A DNA stretch of 64,000 nt from Luidia sarsii. Taxonomy: Eukaryota > Echinodermata > Asteroidea > Paxillosida > Luidiidae. The translations under genes were made by a program, and so were the position numbers. The DNA lies in assembly GCA_949987565.1 (NCBI GenBank), contig OX465115.1, forward strand, positions 16,305,242-16,369,241, given 5' to 3'. Of the stretch, positions 25,301 through 36,589 are shown one piece after another. Below the pieces are notes generated by a model, which saw nothing but the letters and a program-made list of their open reading frames with translations, searched no databases and was not told where the DNA came from. Every line of letters begins with the position of its first letter. Within the stretch, counting starts at the first letter, position 1.

Positions 25301-28300
25301 CAGACTGCTAGAGATCTGCCTCCATAGACTCGTGTGCAAATTGAAGCCATAGCCCATGACTTTGGACAAAAGCCTCAAGCTCTGAACTGGAACCATTTCC
25401 CCACGTTGTGTTTGCTTTCAGGGTCGCCAGCAACAGAAACAGCAGGAGCTGGAAGCCGCAGTCATCATTCAGAATTACTATCGGAGATACAAGCAGGTCA
25501 GTGCTCAATGTGTTCTCTCTGTCTATCAGATTGCAAGTAAATGACGGGAACAAATCAAGCAAATAAAGGAAAGAAAGGAAAAACGGACTCTGAACTTTTG
25601 AACAATTTTGATATTTGTTTTTAGTTCTTAAAATGTAGTGGGCCTGATGTTTTGATCCTAGCAGGACCTTTCTCAAAGGTCCTGCTAGGATCGAAATGTC
25701 ATGCCCTCTACATGTTTGTATATCACTCTGTTTTTAGTTCTTTTCACAAGTAGCAGGCTCTCTCTCTGTTTCCTTTTGAATTTCAATATCAATTTTCTGT
25801 GCAGGAATTCAAAGTCATATGTTGTTGTTTTCCTGTCCCAATGCTAACTATTTAAGGATTGCATTGAAAGACTAAACCAAAGAGTGCATGTACATCAGCT
25901 TGCATAGCAACAACTTCATCAAATGCAATCAAGTTGTTTCTCCTAGAGCTTATGCACTCTTCCCAAATGATTAGTCTTGGAGTGCCATTCTGAAGATTTT
26001 CGTATTCATCCGACTAACATGACTATCTTTGCACATGTCCCTTTGCCCAGTACATGATGTACAGTAAGATGTCAGAGGCAGCTAAGGTTATCCAGAGTCG
26101 TTTCCGTAGTTACAACCACTACCGTCAGTTCCAGCGCAGTCGCCGGGCGGCCATTGTCATCCAGAGTCACTACCGCGGCTACCGTGCCCAGGAGCAGTTC
26201 CGCAAGAGCCGTGATGCTGCTATTGTGATCCAGCAGCGATTCAGGTGGGTTTGGATGGAACACTTACCAGGCAGGGGTTTGGGTGGAGAAGGGCGTGGGT
26301 TGGGGAGGGGATTGGGAGGGGAGGGAGTTGAAAATCAACTTCCCTGGAGTATATTCCTGTGATTACTTTCTTCATGTTAAACAATTTGCTAGTAGATTTC
26401 ATGACATTTCAACCTGCTTTTCAAGTCCGCTTTATCATTTCAATTTGAAATCTATTTGATTTAGTGTTTGCCAACTCAACATTTTTTAAGCACTTCATAC
26501 TTCCCCCAAACTTCCTCCAAAAGCTGGTATCAGGGTAGGGTGTCATCTAAGGATTGGATAGCTTCGCTGTGAAAGGCCAATGAATTTCTTATCCTTCTGT
26601 CTGGCTTTTTTGAAACTCTTTTTGTTTCAGGGACAAACGACTGGCTCGTCAGAAGATCCAACAAGACGCTGCCCGCAAGATCCAACGGTTCATCCGACGC
26701 TGTCAGAACAGGTTGGTTGAAATTTGCCTGCTTGAAATCAAACCCTAATGGTTCTAACCGCTCTTTGCTGATAGACCCTTATTATTCCTCCCCAAGGGAA
26801 GTCAAACAGATGAGGAAACACACACATTGTGGATGCTGGTTTCTAACATTCATCAGTTTGAAAAGTGTCCATTGCAGTCCTTTGGTTCTGCCTGGCCCTG
26901 TCCAATGAGACCACTACATATCAGTAATTGATCCATGGCTAGATTTGCCAACATGCATGCCCTGTTACATGTAAAGATTGATTGAGGAAGAATGTGAAGT
27001 TTACGACTTCAGAGGATTTCTCAGAGTGGGGACACAGAAAACTTACAATTTTTATGAGAATTCTGCCTATGAGAAAGGTCCTGCTATGTACGATAGTTGT
27101 ATTTTGGTCATTTTGGTCTGTAAGCAATTAGTAACAATTTGGAGGGCCTGACGTTTCACTCAGCAGGTCCTTTCTCAAAGGCAAGGCCTTTCTGCCTTTG
27201 AGAAAGTTCCGGCTAGGATCGCAATGTCATGCCCTCCAAACCTTTTCCAAAATGTTAACTCCTCTAACGTGTGCAGAAGTAACAACACTGACTTTTTTCT
27301 AACACTCACCTCGCCCCTCAAATCTGCTGTTCATGTACCACCCCTACTAAACCTGTGAATTCTAACATTTAACCAATCACGCAAAGACATTTCTGGAATA
27401 TTCCATCTGGGTAAGTAGTCGGAGGGGGTTTATTCCATTCCAGTTGTCAACTGTGAGCTGTGTTACTGGTGGTATTGCTAAATAGCTGCATTGCTTTTTC
27501 TGTATTGGTGAATGAGTGTAAGCTTGTCTGGCGTAGGCTGGTTGCACTCATGTCAGAAGACTGTAATTCAATTCTCTTACTTTTATGCTTGGTGCTTCTA
27601 TGCCATAACCCATACATCAGTGCAGGCAGACATTCTGTAGCCCGTAGTAACTGTTGTAGCCATAGCTTGAGCCGTTGGGATCTGGCTGTGCGTGCATAGA
27701 TAGATATACCGTACATATACATGTACATGCAGTAGTGTAGGATTGGAAATACGTAAAATATTAGGCAACAAAATAGGGGCTTTTGTGGGAATATAAAATA
27801 TGCCCATGACAAATTTCCACCCAGAAAATAGGTTTTCCCATTTTGTATAAATTTGATTTTGAAAAAAGTACATACATGTACTAGTATGTGAGAAACATTT
27901 TCACACAAGTGGAGAAACATTCAATGAGTGTCTGACGTTTGTTTGTGGGAAAAGTGCTTACCATTATGAAAAAGGGACAAATTCTCAATTATTTTCCCAT
28001 TTCATCTCGACCATCAAAATTACAGCACTGCACGTGTAGTCTTCAGTAGAAAGCTGATACTTTTCTTGTTGGGACCACCTTTTTCACCTCTTCATAAGAA
28101 ATATATTTATTAATATTTATAAGACAGACACCTTGGCACATGTTGGTATATTTCTCATGGAATTGAGGACAGGTCTCCTAATTATTTCCATACTTTCATT
28201 GTTTAAAAGTCCCCCTCAAGGATTTGTCTGTTGTTTGATTCACCCACCATGCAAAGCCTTAAGTCCTAAAATTTCTCCTGATGACGGCTAGAGCATACTG

Positions 28301-29528
28301 GTTGAAACGTTGAGTTACCACTCAGGTTCTTTTCTGAACCACACCTCTTCCTTTAAGAGACCTGATACATGGTGTCACCGCAAACCTTCCTATATTGATT
28401 TGTCTGTTTTGTGTCAGAGTCTTGTAACTTGTAACATATTTGGCTTTGTGTATCATTGGATGTCTCATGTAGACCGCCCTGCTGTGGTAAAAGTGAAGCA
28501 TTAAACAGGAGGACCTATTGGTGTTTTCTATGGAAATGCAACATGTTTTCAAAACCTGCAAAAGTGATTCATTTAAGCCTGTCTGAACTGCCAACAACTT
28601 AACACCAAAACCCCAATTTCTTCCTTCTTTTCTACTTTTATTTTCCTGTTTATCCTGTTTTTTCATGTTCCATTGCTTGTTATTCTTCAATTCATGCGTG
28701 GATATTTTCATCAACTACCCCCCCGGTACACATTTCCATTCACTTGAAATGTGATTTTCAAATTGTTCAGCGCGAATATGATATAGTTTTTGCTTCTGGC
28801 TAGCTAGAATGTAAATGTCAATCAACTCCCTTCCATCAATTATTGCCTAATGGTTTTTACAAATCATAATCCACCACACAGCCTCAACCAGCTTGGTGGT
28901 TAAGACGTCTGCAATAACAAGCAGAAATGGCGGATTCAAATCCCATTCGGGCTACCTGCAGTTTCTTTTTCAAAATTTAGTTTTGGCAGTCGGGCAAAGC
29001 ACTGAGAATAAATTGCTAACAGTAGAAAAGGCAGTAGAAGGAGCCATTGCATAGAGTAGTAAAGGCAAACAGGTTTGTTTTCTGCATGTTCTTGTCTATG
29101 TAAAAACTATGTGACAGCACAGCAATGCACATACCGGTACATACATCATGTCAAATACATTGTACACGTATAAACAGGGACTTGTACATGTATGTACATG
29201 TATTAATGGCACTGAGCTCTCACCTAATATTGAGTGGAGATGGATGTGAACCTCTAACCTGTGATTTACAATACCAGTGCTGTACCAGTTGAGTTCATAA
29301 GTCAAAGTTGTTTTGCATGAGTAGGGCCATAGTGGGTACCAGTCAGAAGCAGTGTACCATTAATTGCAGTATATTGCCTATCTTGTCATCAGAAACGATC
29401 AGTCATTTTCTTGTTATAAACCTGGATTCTTGTTTTTCAAGTTCAGACTATTGCTGTTTGTTTACAGACTTCGCTCGCTACGACAGACTCGCGCCGATGT
29501 CAAGCGCTTCTCCTGCAAGAAGGACTGA
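9222..29528 (+). CDS. CAMTA: Calmodulin-binding transcription activator (CAMTA), 5' incomplete, 23 exons visible
   Basis: CAMTA proteins are nuclear DNA-binding transcription activators whose C-terminal IQ motifs bind calmodulin. I assembled 23 exons by matching conserved family segments to GT/AG boundaries; every junction keeps phase and the sum is 4773 nt, giving 1590 residues plus a TGA. Order of modules: CG-1 DNA-binding domain (residues about 1-172), acidic Ser/Pro-rich activation region (173-742), TIG/IPT domain (743-830), ankyrin repeats (about 905-1010), a Pro/Ser linker, a conserved acidic segment, and five to six IQ motifs (1440-1570). The first visible exon starts inside CG-1 in phase 0, so the start codon and at least one upstream exon lie outside the window or were not recognised. 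Vertebrate CAMTA1 is about 1670 residues, so little is missing. Vertebrates have two paralogues; I cannot assign this single gene to either. Exon coordinates are given in the module entries. Confidence 0.95.
10764..11862. repeat. Foldback element whose loop is expanded into a 14-bp minisatellite (about 73 copies)
   Basis: The core at 10794-11818 is a tandem array of the 14-bp unit GGCCCTGTCTCAGC. Units differ mainly by CG to TG at one CpG, and a few carry a CCAGCAGGACCTG variant near 11037 and 11304. The array is flanked by the two inverted arms of the foldback family seen elsewhere in this window: left arm 10764-10803 (GAGGACCTGATC...CCAGCAGGACC) and right arm about 11828-11862 (GGTCCTGCTGGCATCC...AAGCCCTCC). 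The whole element lies in CAMTA intron 1 (visible numbering). All three plus-strand frames are open only because a 14-bp unit cycles through the frames without stops. Confidence 0.93.
14364..14500 (-). repeat. tRNA-derived SINE-like element, copy 1
   Basis: Read on the minus strand, it has an A-box-like AATAGCTCTGATGGTAAGAG and a B-box-like GGGATCAAATCCC, followed by a tail GTCAAAGTTTTCTTTGCC. The same order, tail and flanking GACTAGTTGACTATT recur at 45126-45260, which shows an interspersed family. The anticodon arm has an oversized loop, so this is not a functional tRNA gene. It lies in CAMTA intron 4 next to a run of about 14 G. Confidence 0.75.
15149..15470. repeat. Two diverged half-copies of the foldback family
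   Basis: Segments at 15149-15190 (AGGGCCTGACATTGTGATCC) and 15432-15470 (GAGGGCCTTACTTTTCC) match the left arm of the family found intact at 25635-25711. Both lie in CAMTA intron 5. They are diverged and lack an obvious partner arm. Confidence 0.55.
15912..18385 (+). other. CAMTA: CAMTA exons 6-8: Ser/Pro/Gln-rich activation region
   Basis: Exons are 15912-16059, 16378-17754 and 18201-18385. Exon 6 still belongs to the CG-1 tail (SDVANIVVQYLLDLQD). Exon 7, at 1377 nt the largest in the gene, encodes a low-complexity Ser/Pro/Gln-rich segment that ends in an acidic patch, IPDLDIELDFDAEMFDSALA, typical in character of a transactivation domain. Exon 8 ends with ITEFSPDWSYPE, the conserved lead-in to the TIG domain (vertebrates have SPEWSYPE). 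Junction phases are 0, 1, 1 and 0. The activation function is inferred from composition and family position. Confidence 0.9.
18808..19968 (+). other. CAMTA: CAMTA exons 9-11: TIG/IPT domain and following helix
   Basis: Exons are 18808-18963, 19627-19732 and 19877-19968. Peptides GGVKILVTGPW, PASLVQTGVLRCYCPAHEAG and SSIFEYKAR identify the immunoglobulin-like TIG/IPT fold found in CAMTAs and Rel-type factors. HEWLSLDENQFHVAILDRLE then matches the conserved coiled segment that follows it in animal CAMTAs. Intron 9 carries a long (TTTTA)n array starting only about 45 bp past the donor. Confidence 0.94.
19005..19365. repeat. (TTTTA)n microsatellite, about 50 units, with a degenerate 3' edge
   Basis: A pure pentanucleotide array runs from about 19011 to 19260 and then decays into TTATT-rich sequence to about 19365. 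It sits in CAMTA intron 9, about 45 bp downstream of the exon 9 donor. The open frame reading FYFILFYFIL through it is a compositional artefact. Confidence 0.97.
20424..22252 (+). other. CAMTA: CAMTA exons 12-14: ankyrin repeats and Pro/Ser-rich linker
   Basis: Exons are 20424-20629, 21308-21383 and 21584-22252. RGMTLLHLAAALGYSKLI, MEVDPLNIDHFSCTPL, MWAAALGHKETAMLLF and DSLGRLPIDMAKSRGHTSLA are the two to three ankyrin repeats of CAMTA, a protein-protein interaction module. The rest of exon 14 (about 150 residues) is a Pro/Ser/Thr-rich linker without recognisable domains. Intron 12 contains a recent 260-bp tandem duplication. Confidence 0.94.
20642..21161. repeat. Recent 260-bp tandem duplication in CAMTA intron 12
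   Basis: 20642-20901 and 20902-21161 are direct copies, each starting CAATACAATTCCTACAATTG. I see only two differences between them (TTATGTAG versus TTGTGTAG, and GTCACAG versus GTCAAAG). The near identity implies a young event. The start of copy 1 lies about a dozen bases past the exon 12 donor. Confidence 0.95.
23126..23345. repeat. (CTC/TCC)n trinucleotide microsatellite in CAMTA intron 16
   Basis: An imperfect TCC/CTC array runs from about 23126, perfect from about 23240 to 23308, followed by three ATCGTCATCACC-like units to about 23385. In the CAMTA reading frame it encodes polySer and then polyPro with no stop. On the opposite strand it is GGA-rich. Confidence 0.95.
23797..24299. repeat. 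27-bp minisatellite in CAMTA intron 17, about 18.6 copies
   Basis: The unit GTGCCTGTGCTTAGCGTAC plus AGTACAGT repeats head to tail with very few substitutions, for example ACATTG near 23845, TTAACG near 24184 and GATTAG near 24263. Since 27 is a multiple of three, one frame reads the nonapeptide PVLSVQYSV repeatedly. The array is intronic and not linked to an exon in that frame. Confidence 0.96.
25635..25711. repeat. Foldback (inverted-repeat) element, intact copy
   Basis: The left arm 25635-25670 and right arm 25676-25711 are reverse complements over 36 nt with about four mismatches, separated by a 5-nt loop TCTCA. The core motif is GATCCTAGCAGGACCTT. It is the cleanest copy of a family with at least a dozen whole or half copies in this window. 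It is in CAMTA intron 20. Confidence 0.9.
27141..27237. repeat. Foldback element, longer copy
   Basis: GGAGGGCCTGACG at 27141 pairs with the reverse-complement end GTCATGCCCTCC at 27226-27237. The arms of about 44 nt extend to the TTTCTCAAAGGCA segment around a loop of roughly 9 nt. It lies in the last CAMTA intron. Confidence 0.88.
28274..28400. repeat. Interspersed repeat family with GAAACGTTGAGTT motif
   Basis: GGTTGAAACGTTGAGTTACC followed by ACATGGTGTCACCGCAAACC here resembles CTGAAACGTTGAGTTGTC ... ACATGGTGTGCAAACCC at about 46862-46912. A shorter match, ATGGTGTCACTGCAAAC, occurs near 21486. The shared order of motifs indicates a dispersed element of unknown class. Confidence 0.6.
28885..28960 (+). 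repeat. tRNA-derived SINE head
   Basis: AGCTTGGTGGTTAAGACGTC resembles an A box, and GGATTCAAATCCC at about 28931-28943 resembles a B box at the expected spacing. The same head occurs at 45021-45085, where CTCGGTGGTCCAGTAGTTAA precedes GGTTGGAACCC. Copies at two sites and imperfect arms favour a SINE over a tRNA gene. Confidence 0.65.
29207..29298 (-). repeat. tRNA-like SINE remnant
   Basis: On the minus strand, GAACTCAACTGGTACAGCAC (A-box-like) precedes GAGGTTCACATCC (B-box-like) by about 35 nt. It lies just upstream of the last CAMTA exon. It is degenerate. Confidence 0.5.
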
Positions 29529-32500
29529 CGTTAGGCGACTGTCATAGGAGGTCTTCTCCTGTGGCAGGCGATACTCATGACAATGGCCATGACAAGTTGT
29601 CATCTGTGCCAAACAGCAAACAAACATCCCACATCACCTTGAGCAGGTATTTAAGAGCAGCTTCGATTATAACCTACGCGTACATTGATAGTTTATCGAT
29701 ATTTTTTATTCTCAAGCCAAGATAAGACAGTTACACGCAAGCTTGTCAGATGTCCAAGGAGATGGCAGTCTTCAGAGACTGAAGGAGTAAGAGGTTATTG
29801 CAATATGGCGCCCTCTAGTCACCGATTTTGATGTTTGTCACTAACAGAGGGCACCACAGTGGGTCAGATAGACCAGGTTTGTTTGGCTTCAAAATGGAAA
29901 GTTTGTGAAATTCTCAAATGTATTCAGATTGCTACATATATTCTATAATATCTTGGAGCATGTAGAACAGCCTTATTTGTAGTATACTTGTATATAGTGG
30001 ATTTCTAATACTCATGTTCTTTCATAAAACAAGGATGTTACCTTGTACCGTTAATGTTTGTTCAAGCTTATGTGCAGTTCTAATGAATTTACTACTAAAT
30101 GACGATTGACCGACAAATACATGTCCGTGTTTATTGATTTGTTCTTGATTCTTGACTGTCCGATTGGATCAGTTTTTGACAGTTATTGATTAACGGTCAT
30201 TCGTAACCAGATTACCAGACCGAATTGAATGCACTTTTTATATGAAATAATCAGTTCCAAAGTTTTGCACGATTGATTTATTGATTAGAAATTGAGAATG
30301 ATATGGGTCATGATGGAATAGTCTGGTACCAGTGTGCTTGAGGCTTGAATGTGCAGTCATGTCTATTAGGTATAAGACTACTGGCTGTATTGTATACGAT
30401 ACAGTATGTCAACTATGGCTTCAGGTTTGCACAAGTCAATAGAAGCCAGTGGCTACAGGCAGTCCACATTGGTAAGACGTAGCCATAGCCAATGAATTCT
30501 GAAAATGCCTTGATAGCTGGTCAGAGATGGGGTACCAGACTGTTGGCTTGTATGCTCTCGGGTTGGTCACATATGAGTTGTATTTGACTTGCTTGCCAAG
30601 ATCAATTCCAATCAATCCGGTGCCTCTCTGGTGTCATTGCTACCTAACTTGCCCTGGCATGAGGTAGGGTCACTCGGTGGTAACCAGGGGCAACCCAGGC
30701 GAGCTTAGCAAATACAAGCACAACTTTAAGTGGAATGAAAATGAGAAGGTTGTAGCCTGAGATCTTCCCTTTGGTGCACAATACAGCAGCAATGAACAAT
30801 CCACTGCCCTCTTATTGTTCCCTGTGCCATGTGATAGAGCCAATGCATTGATGTCCTCCATCTTAGATGCAACAAAGAAGAAGAGGAAAGCGTAGAGTGT
30901 TTGCCGTGCATGGAACTGGCAATTAGCCTTCTAGTAGAGGCTAGCCTTCAGCATGCGTAAAGGACTGTAGTACAATGATATTTGAGTGAAACGGGTACGA
31001 TTTATATGTAGTCACAGTCGCCTTCCTCATCCATACATGACCTAGGTCATGCTGGAACTGGACATTTTGGTAGACTTGGCTTGCATGCTAACCGGCATGG
31101 ATTTACATTTAGCTTTCATTATTTATTTATTTCAGTTTTGTCTAAGATATTAACTTTTTTTTTGTATGTATTCATCCGTTGTCATTGTATGCCCTTTATA
31201 TTTAAAAATAATTTCTAACAAAAGCCCAATTGATATTGGTTATGTTTTGTTAAACCTTCGACTTTTTTAAGGACTGTTAAAATTATGCAAGTTTTGGCTA
31301 GAATGGCGTCATTGTGAACCCTCTTATTATTATGATTATTCTGAGTTACCGATGAGCACACCAGTTATTGATGCATGCATGTTCAGTCGGATGTCAATGT
31401 CGATGCAAGAATGGGTTACCAACTAAAGTCAAATACATTTACATGCATGAGAAGGGTGTGCATGGTACCTAGCTTTGATTTTGAGAGCATTGCCCAATGG
31501 CATTTTCTGCACAAGCAAACATTACCACACAACAAGCTTCTCCAAACAAACAAAAATTACACAATGTGTCAGTAAACCATGGTTATTAAAACCTGAAAGT
31601 GTGTAGAGACAATCCTAATGTACATACATGGACTGGTATCAATGATATGTTACTTGGAACCACAAGGATACATGTCAAAGAGTGAATAGAATGTTCATTG
31701 TACATGTATGTGCATACACGTACGTGTAGTTTACATCAATGGCTGCATCTGAATCCATCGTAAGTTGATTTACGATGCATCGTCTTTGAGAAATCCAGCC
31801 CTGGAATCCCTGGATGCAGATGAAATGGCTTCCCAGATTGATTGGTTGATGGGGTTTTCTTCAGATATTCAGTAAGTTTGTGATATTATTTTATATTTGT
31901 TGACACAATAAGTACAATATTTCTATCAGTCTGTAATGAGGAGGGACTGGATAAAGGTTGAGTGTTATTAACCAATGTAAGTTTGGCAGGGAAGTCGACC
32001 TGTGGGGTCAAGGTTCAACAGGACTCCTTTGGTTTGCTGTGCAAATTATTATTTAGGTGTACACGTGTGTATACACAAGTTTCCATCTTTGTAGAAATTT
32101 TCCTCCTTAGCTTTCACACGAGAAATTACTATCAGTATGCCTTTGATAAGTTGAAATATAACATGTACTATTTATATACAATAGCAGTGTCTGTTGCAAT
32201 ATAATCTTTTAACTGAAATTCCACATTATGAGTTTTTTTGGACAATATAGCATACATGAAAAGATGTGCTGCATTGAAAAGACATTTGATACACTTATAG
32301 TAAGTAGGACGGGTTTAGAGAGCTTAGCAGAAATTACCTGCCCAAAGCAGAAAGCTGGATTAGCCCAATTCCGCCCAAATCTTAGATTTCCCATCTAATA
32401 CCGATAAAATATGGTAAGTTTTGCAGTTGAATAAACAAACTCTGGAAGTAACGCCATGTTGAAATATCCAATGTGTTTGATTCCACCTGCCATTGTTCTG

Positions 32501-33337
32501 AGCCCATCCAGGGTTGCCCGTCACATTGGACATCTTTGGTCACTTAATGGCAGCATACATTGGGCAGACTTTGTATTAACCCTGCATTTGCCTGAATCTT
32601 TGAAATACCTCGGCAGTGTTCCGTATCTGTAGCAAAATCTGTTTGGCAATTCTACCTAGAATATAAAAGAGATTTCCGCATAGTGTTTCAACCCAACCTT
32701 TCCTAATATTTTGTCATTTTATATTGTCTTACCAAACTAAATTGTAAGTCAATCTATTAGCAAGATATGAAATAGTTTTTGAAGAAAACTTGAAACTGAA
32801 TTCCAGTCCATTCACCATTAATTATGAAATTACCACCAAGTATACTAGCAGTAAATGGAATATCAAGGTAAATGTATTTATATGTACGAAACAAATATAT
32901 GTATAGCTGGGAAAAAAAATTATACAAATTCCTTTGACATTTTATATTGGATAAATTGATTTGATTTGTAATTGCGTGAAATGCTTCGTACTTTTTTTAC
33001 TTGGCCATGTGCAGAGAAAGTTGCTTTGTAATACAGATTTTTCCTAGCTTTCATGGAGATTTTTTGGTAAGTTTTGATTAGTTTTGAATGATTTTGATTT
33101 GTTGTAATGATTTCTGCATTTTCAGACAGAATCTATTGCCTTAATTTGTTTATATATTCTTTAAAAAAAATGTTATTAGTTTACATTACAGCGAGTTGTT
33201 CTTTGTTTAAGTGTAATTTCTTATTTGAGAATGTATGTGCAATACACAAGTGTGATTTGTTTTGTTTGCAGCTATTTCATTGGTAATGTCAGTGACAATT
33301 ACAAAAACCAAAGTATACATTAGCAATCTGTCTAAAG

Positions 33338-33408
33338 AGTTATCCAATGAGAACTGGAGCCTATGGGTTTTTGTACAGCACTCTACCACATGAGCTATCT
33401 AGCACTTA
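33338..33408 (-). repeat. tRNA-like SINE remnant
   Basis: The minus strand reads AGATAGCTCATGTGGTAGAG (a good A box), then an anticodon-like region and AGTTCTCATTGG in place of a B box. The B-box part is eroded, so an active tRNA gene is unlikely. Confidence 0.55.
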
Positions 33409-33510
33409 CATGTACATGTAGGTGGGGCCTTATTAAATAGTCAGCTGATCATGTTGTTGGTGTACAGGCGTTAGTCAGGAGTGTTTGATTAATTACCTTA
33501 TATCTTCAAG

Positions 33511-33597
33511 CCTCAATAGCTCAGGTACATGTACATGTAGTACGGTGCTCCTACATGAAACCAGTGGCTTGGGTTCAAGTCCTGGTCTGCTCACATT
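33511..33597 (+). repeat. tRNA-like element interrupted by TACATG hexamers
   Basis: CAATAGCTCAG, then two TACATG hexamers, then GTACGGTGCTC, reads as an A-box/D-arm with the hexamer inserted in the D loop. GGGTTCAAGTCCTGG at about 33571-33585 is an intact B box. The insertion should abolish a normal D arm. Confidence 0.6.
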
Positions 33598-33598
33598 T

Positions 33599-34061
33599 CC
33601 ATTGATCTTTAATTGATAGATGAAAAATTGATCCATTGATCTTTAATTGATAGATGGGAAATTGATCCATTGATCTTTAATTGATAGATGCAAAATTGGT
33701 CCATTGATCTTTAATTGATAGATGGGAAATTGGTCCATTGATCTTTAATTGATAGATTGGAAATTGATCCATTGATCTTTAATAGATAGATGGGAAATTG
33801 GTCCATTGATCTTTAATTGATAGATGGGAAATTGGTCCATTGATCTTTAATTGATAGATGGGAAATTGGTCCATTGATCTTTAATTGATAGATGAAAAAT
33901 TGATCCATTGATCTTTAATTGATAGATGGGAAATTGATCCATTGATCTTTAATTGATAGATGGGAAATTGATCCATTGATCTTTAATTGATAGATGGGAA
34001 ATTGGTCCATTGATCTTTAATTGATAGATGGGAAATTGATCCATTGATCTTTAATTGATAA
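33599..34061. repeat. 34-bp minisatellite, about 13.6 copies
   Basis: The unit CCATTGATCTTTAATTGATA + GATGGGAAATTGAT repeats in direct orientation. Variants (GATGAAAAATTGAT and GGTCC instead of GATCC) recur in several units, suggesting expansion by multi-unit duplication. It directly abuts the tRNA-like element at 33511-33597. Confidence 0.96.
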
Positions 34062-36589
34062 ATTCGAAAAGCCCCATTCAGTTTCCTCTTCTGATTATTT
34101 ACAAAGTAATCCAGTTGCACCTCTATTCATGTGCATGTACTCCTAATTATAAACAACCAAATGAAAATGTGCCTCTCAAGGCTATGCCTCAAACCATTTT
34201 GTTCTGTCCACACATTCAAAGCCCCTCCAATGTTGAGACCAAGTCAAGAAGAATTATCCTGGAATTGTCAGGTGCATTCCACTTGAATACCCACACGCTG
34301 TCAATGTGTGCCAACTTTCTGACCATTATTTGCAGTATTTTGATCGTGTGAATAAGTGGAATAAAGAGCTCTCCCCCTTCCTGGCTTATAAAAAGAAAAC
34401 AAATATAAATGGATTCACCATTACAACTTATTTGACATTGGACATACATGTATTACCTGGTGGTTGTTTCTTGTTGGATCAGAATTGGTTGGAAACCCTA
34501 AGATACTTTGGAAGCCGTTTTAAAAATGGTGTTACCAAGGAAAAAATCTGCATTTTCTGTTAACATGAGGTCCATCAGCATAACCTTTGACCTTTGGAGT
34601 GCTGGTCCACATCCAGGTTGCTTTATTGCAGGAGATGCAGTGGGATATCATGTTCCTATGTAATCAGAGAGCATTTGAGTTTGCAGCCCATGCTATGCTT
34701 TTCATATGTGTGATAAGATGTAAGTAGAGCGACTAAGAATACAATCGGGTACATTAGTTGTGAAAAAAATACTCAGTACAGAGCTCCAGCCAAGACATAA
34801 TGTATTGCTAATATAAATTGTTATAATTGATTACAGGAAAAGGAATTTTTTAAGATAAGAGTTCATGTACAGTTTTATAAGATCTGCGCACAATTACCAG
34901 GATTGATTCTGTAGAAATTAATTTTCATTGTAATTGGTGTGAGTGATCTTGAAAGTGCAGTTTTGTCGTCTTTTTCCCTTTCCTTCCTTTTTTCTCTGAT
35001 TGAAAAGGGCTTCTTTTAGACAGCCTCTCACTTTTTTACTATGAAAACATTTACACTTTGAATACCTATTTCAAATACACACATACATGTAAATTAAAAC
35101 TGGCACATTGACTACAGACCCAGGACTGAGAGTAGCAGTGCTAATCCATCTGAACTATTGTGTCAGTGACGACTGAACCACACATATACAGCACGTGTAT
35201 ATTGCTCAAGAGTTTTCAGGTTAATGTTCTGCTTAATTATTTTGTCTTCACGATGAATCATCTTGTCTTCGCAAACAGTCCTGCCAGGGTCTGACCATCG
35301 GGCCCTCAGTCAGTCATACATATCTTCAAAGACTCGGAGCAGCGAAGGAAACTTTTGATCTTAAAAATCTCATGATCAAAGCTAACACAAAAAATATACA
35401 GAGTCTCCGTCTTAAAGTGTCATTATTTTATCACCATTGTTGAATGGTTGTTATAACCTAACCATTGAAACCACTTTCCATCGATAATTTTGGTATGTAC
35501 ATCCTATTTCTGAATGATGAATTATCCCAAGGATATGCTGCACCAATTTCCAATATTCATAGAAATGGCGCTATATTATTTTGCCCACATGTTTCTTAGC
35601 CTTTGGGTGGCCGCATTGCTCTTAATGGAGTGAAAGTGGAATGCTGGCACTTTGAGAAATCTTGGGAATCTTGGCATGACGCCATGTTGGTATAGTTGAT
35701 GATGTGAGTCCATGCTTTCCAAATAAATGAAGATTTTTGCTGCTATACTGTTTTTGTCAAAGTAGCATTGTAGAGGCAACGTATTATTGTTGTGGTACAT
35801 GCAGAAGCACAGCTTCATGCCAGAACAGACTAATAGCCTTTGACATCAACAAAACTTATACCTCAACAGATGAATATTGTGAAGAGAATTTTTCAAGTCA
35901 AATTATAAGTAACATTGATGGAAGAGAAAGTGGTTTCTTGAATTTATACAGAATTATACCTATCATCGGTATCGTGCGCCAACCTTTTGACGCCTTTCAA
36001 TATCCTTCATAGACGGAACTTCTAGGTACGAGAAAATGCTTCGCATGTCCCATCTGAGCCACCGTAGTTCAGTGTTCAATTACTGTGTTCAAAAATATTG
36101 AACAATGATTTCCTTCAATAGCTCAGCTCAATGTAAACTATATCCATATGCTATCTGGATATATGGCAATTAATGACTGACGATCATCAGCAGCATGGAA
36201 AGAATACATTACTTAGACCTCTATTTTGAAGAAAACAAAAACAACTTTTTTCACAGATTCTTCTTTTCTTTAAATGACCTCCCTTTTCTTGACAATATCT
36301 GTTCATGTACGATGAATTAGTTTAATCCTACTATATTGCCTCCTGTATTCAATTTTCAGATGAAATAAAAGAAACATTGAAAGGTTTGACACGCGTTGGG
36401 AACCAAGTGGATATTTCTTGATATTTTGTTGAAACCTAAATGACACTGTCTCAGAAAACTTGATTAGGGGAAAGACGTTTTAATAAAAGAACTTGATAAA
36501 GGATGGAATCACAATAAATCATGACTGTTCTTATACCAGTGAGGCCAATTTTAGACCAAAAATATCAAACGTTTTCCTTGAAGAAATAT

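Larger units (their letters stand above)
25155..29528 (+). other. CAMTA: CAMTA exons 19-23: IQ motifs and C terminus
   Basis: Exons are 25155-25219, 25422-25496, 26051-26244, 26631-26711 and 29468-29528. IQ-type motifs include ALVIQNAFRQYKGR, AVIIQNYYRRYK, AKVIQSRFRSYNHYRQF, AIVIQSHYRGYRAQEQF, AIVIQQRFR and ARKIQRFIRRCQNR. In CAMTAs these bind calmodulin and link the factor to Ca2+ signalling. The last exon is reached over a 2.8-kb intron and encodes 20 basic residues ending FSCKKD before TGA at 29526-29528. No convincing poly(A) signal lies close to the stop; an AATAAA at 32430-32435 is possible but distant. Confidence 0.93.

Noticed and set aside
34055..34563. Overlapping plus-strand frames after the 34-bp minisatellite
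   Set aside because: No conserved features, and composition typical of the surrounding AT-rich spacer.
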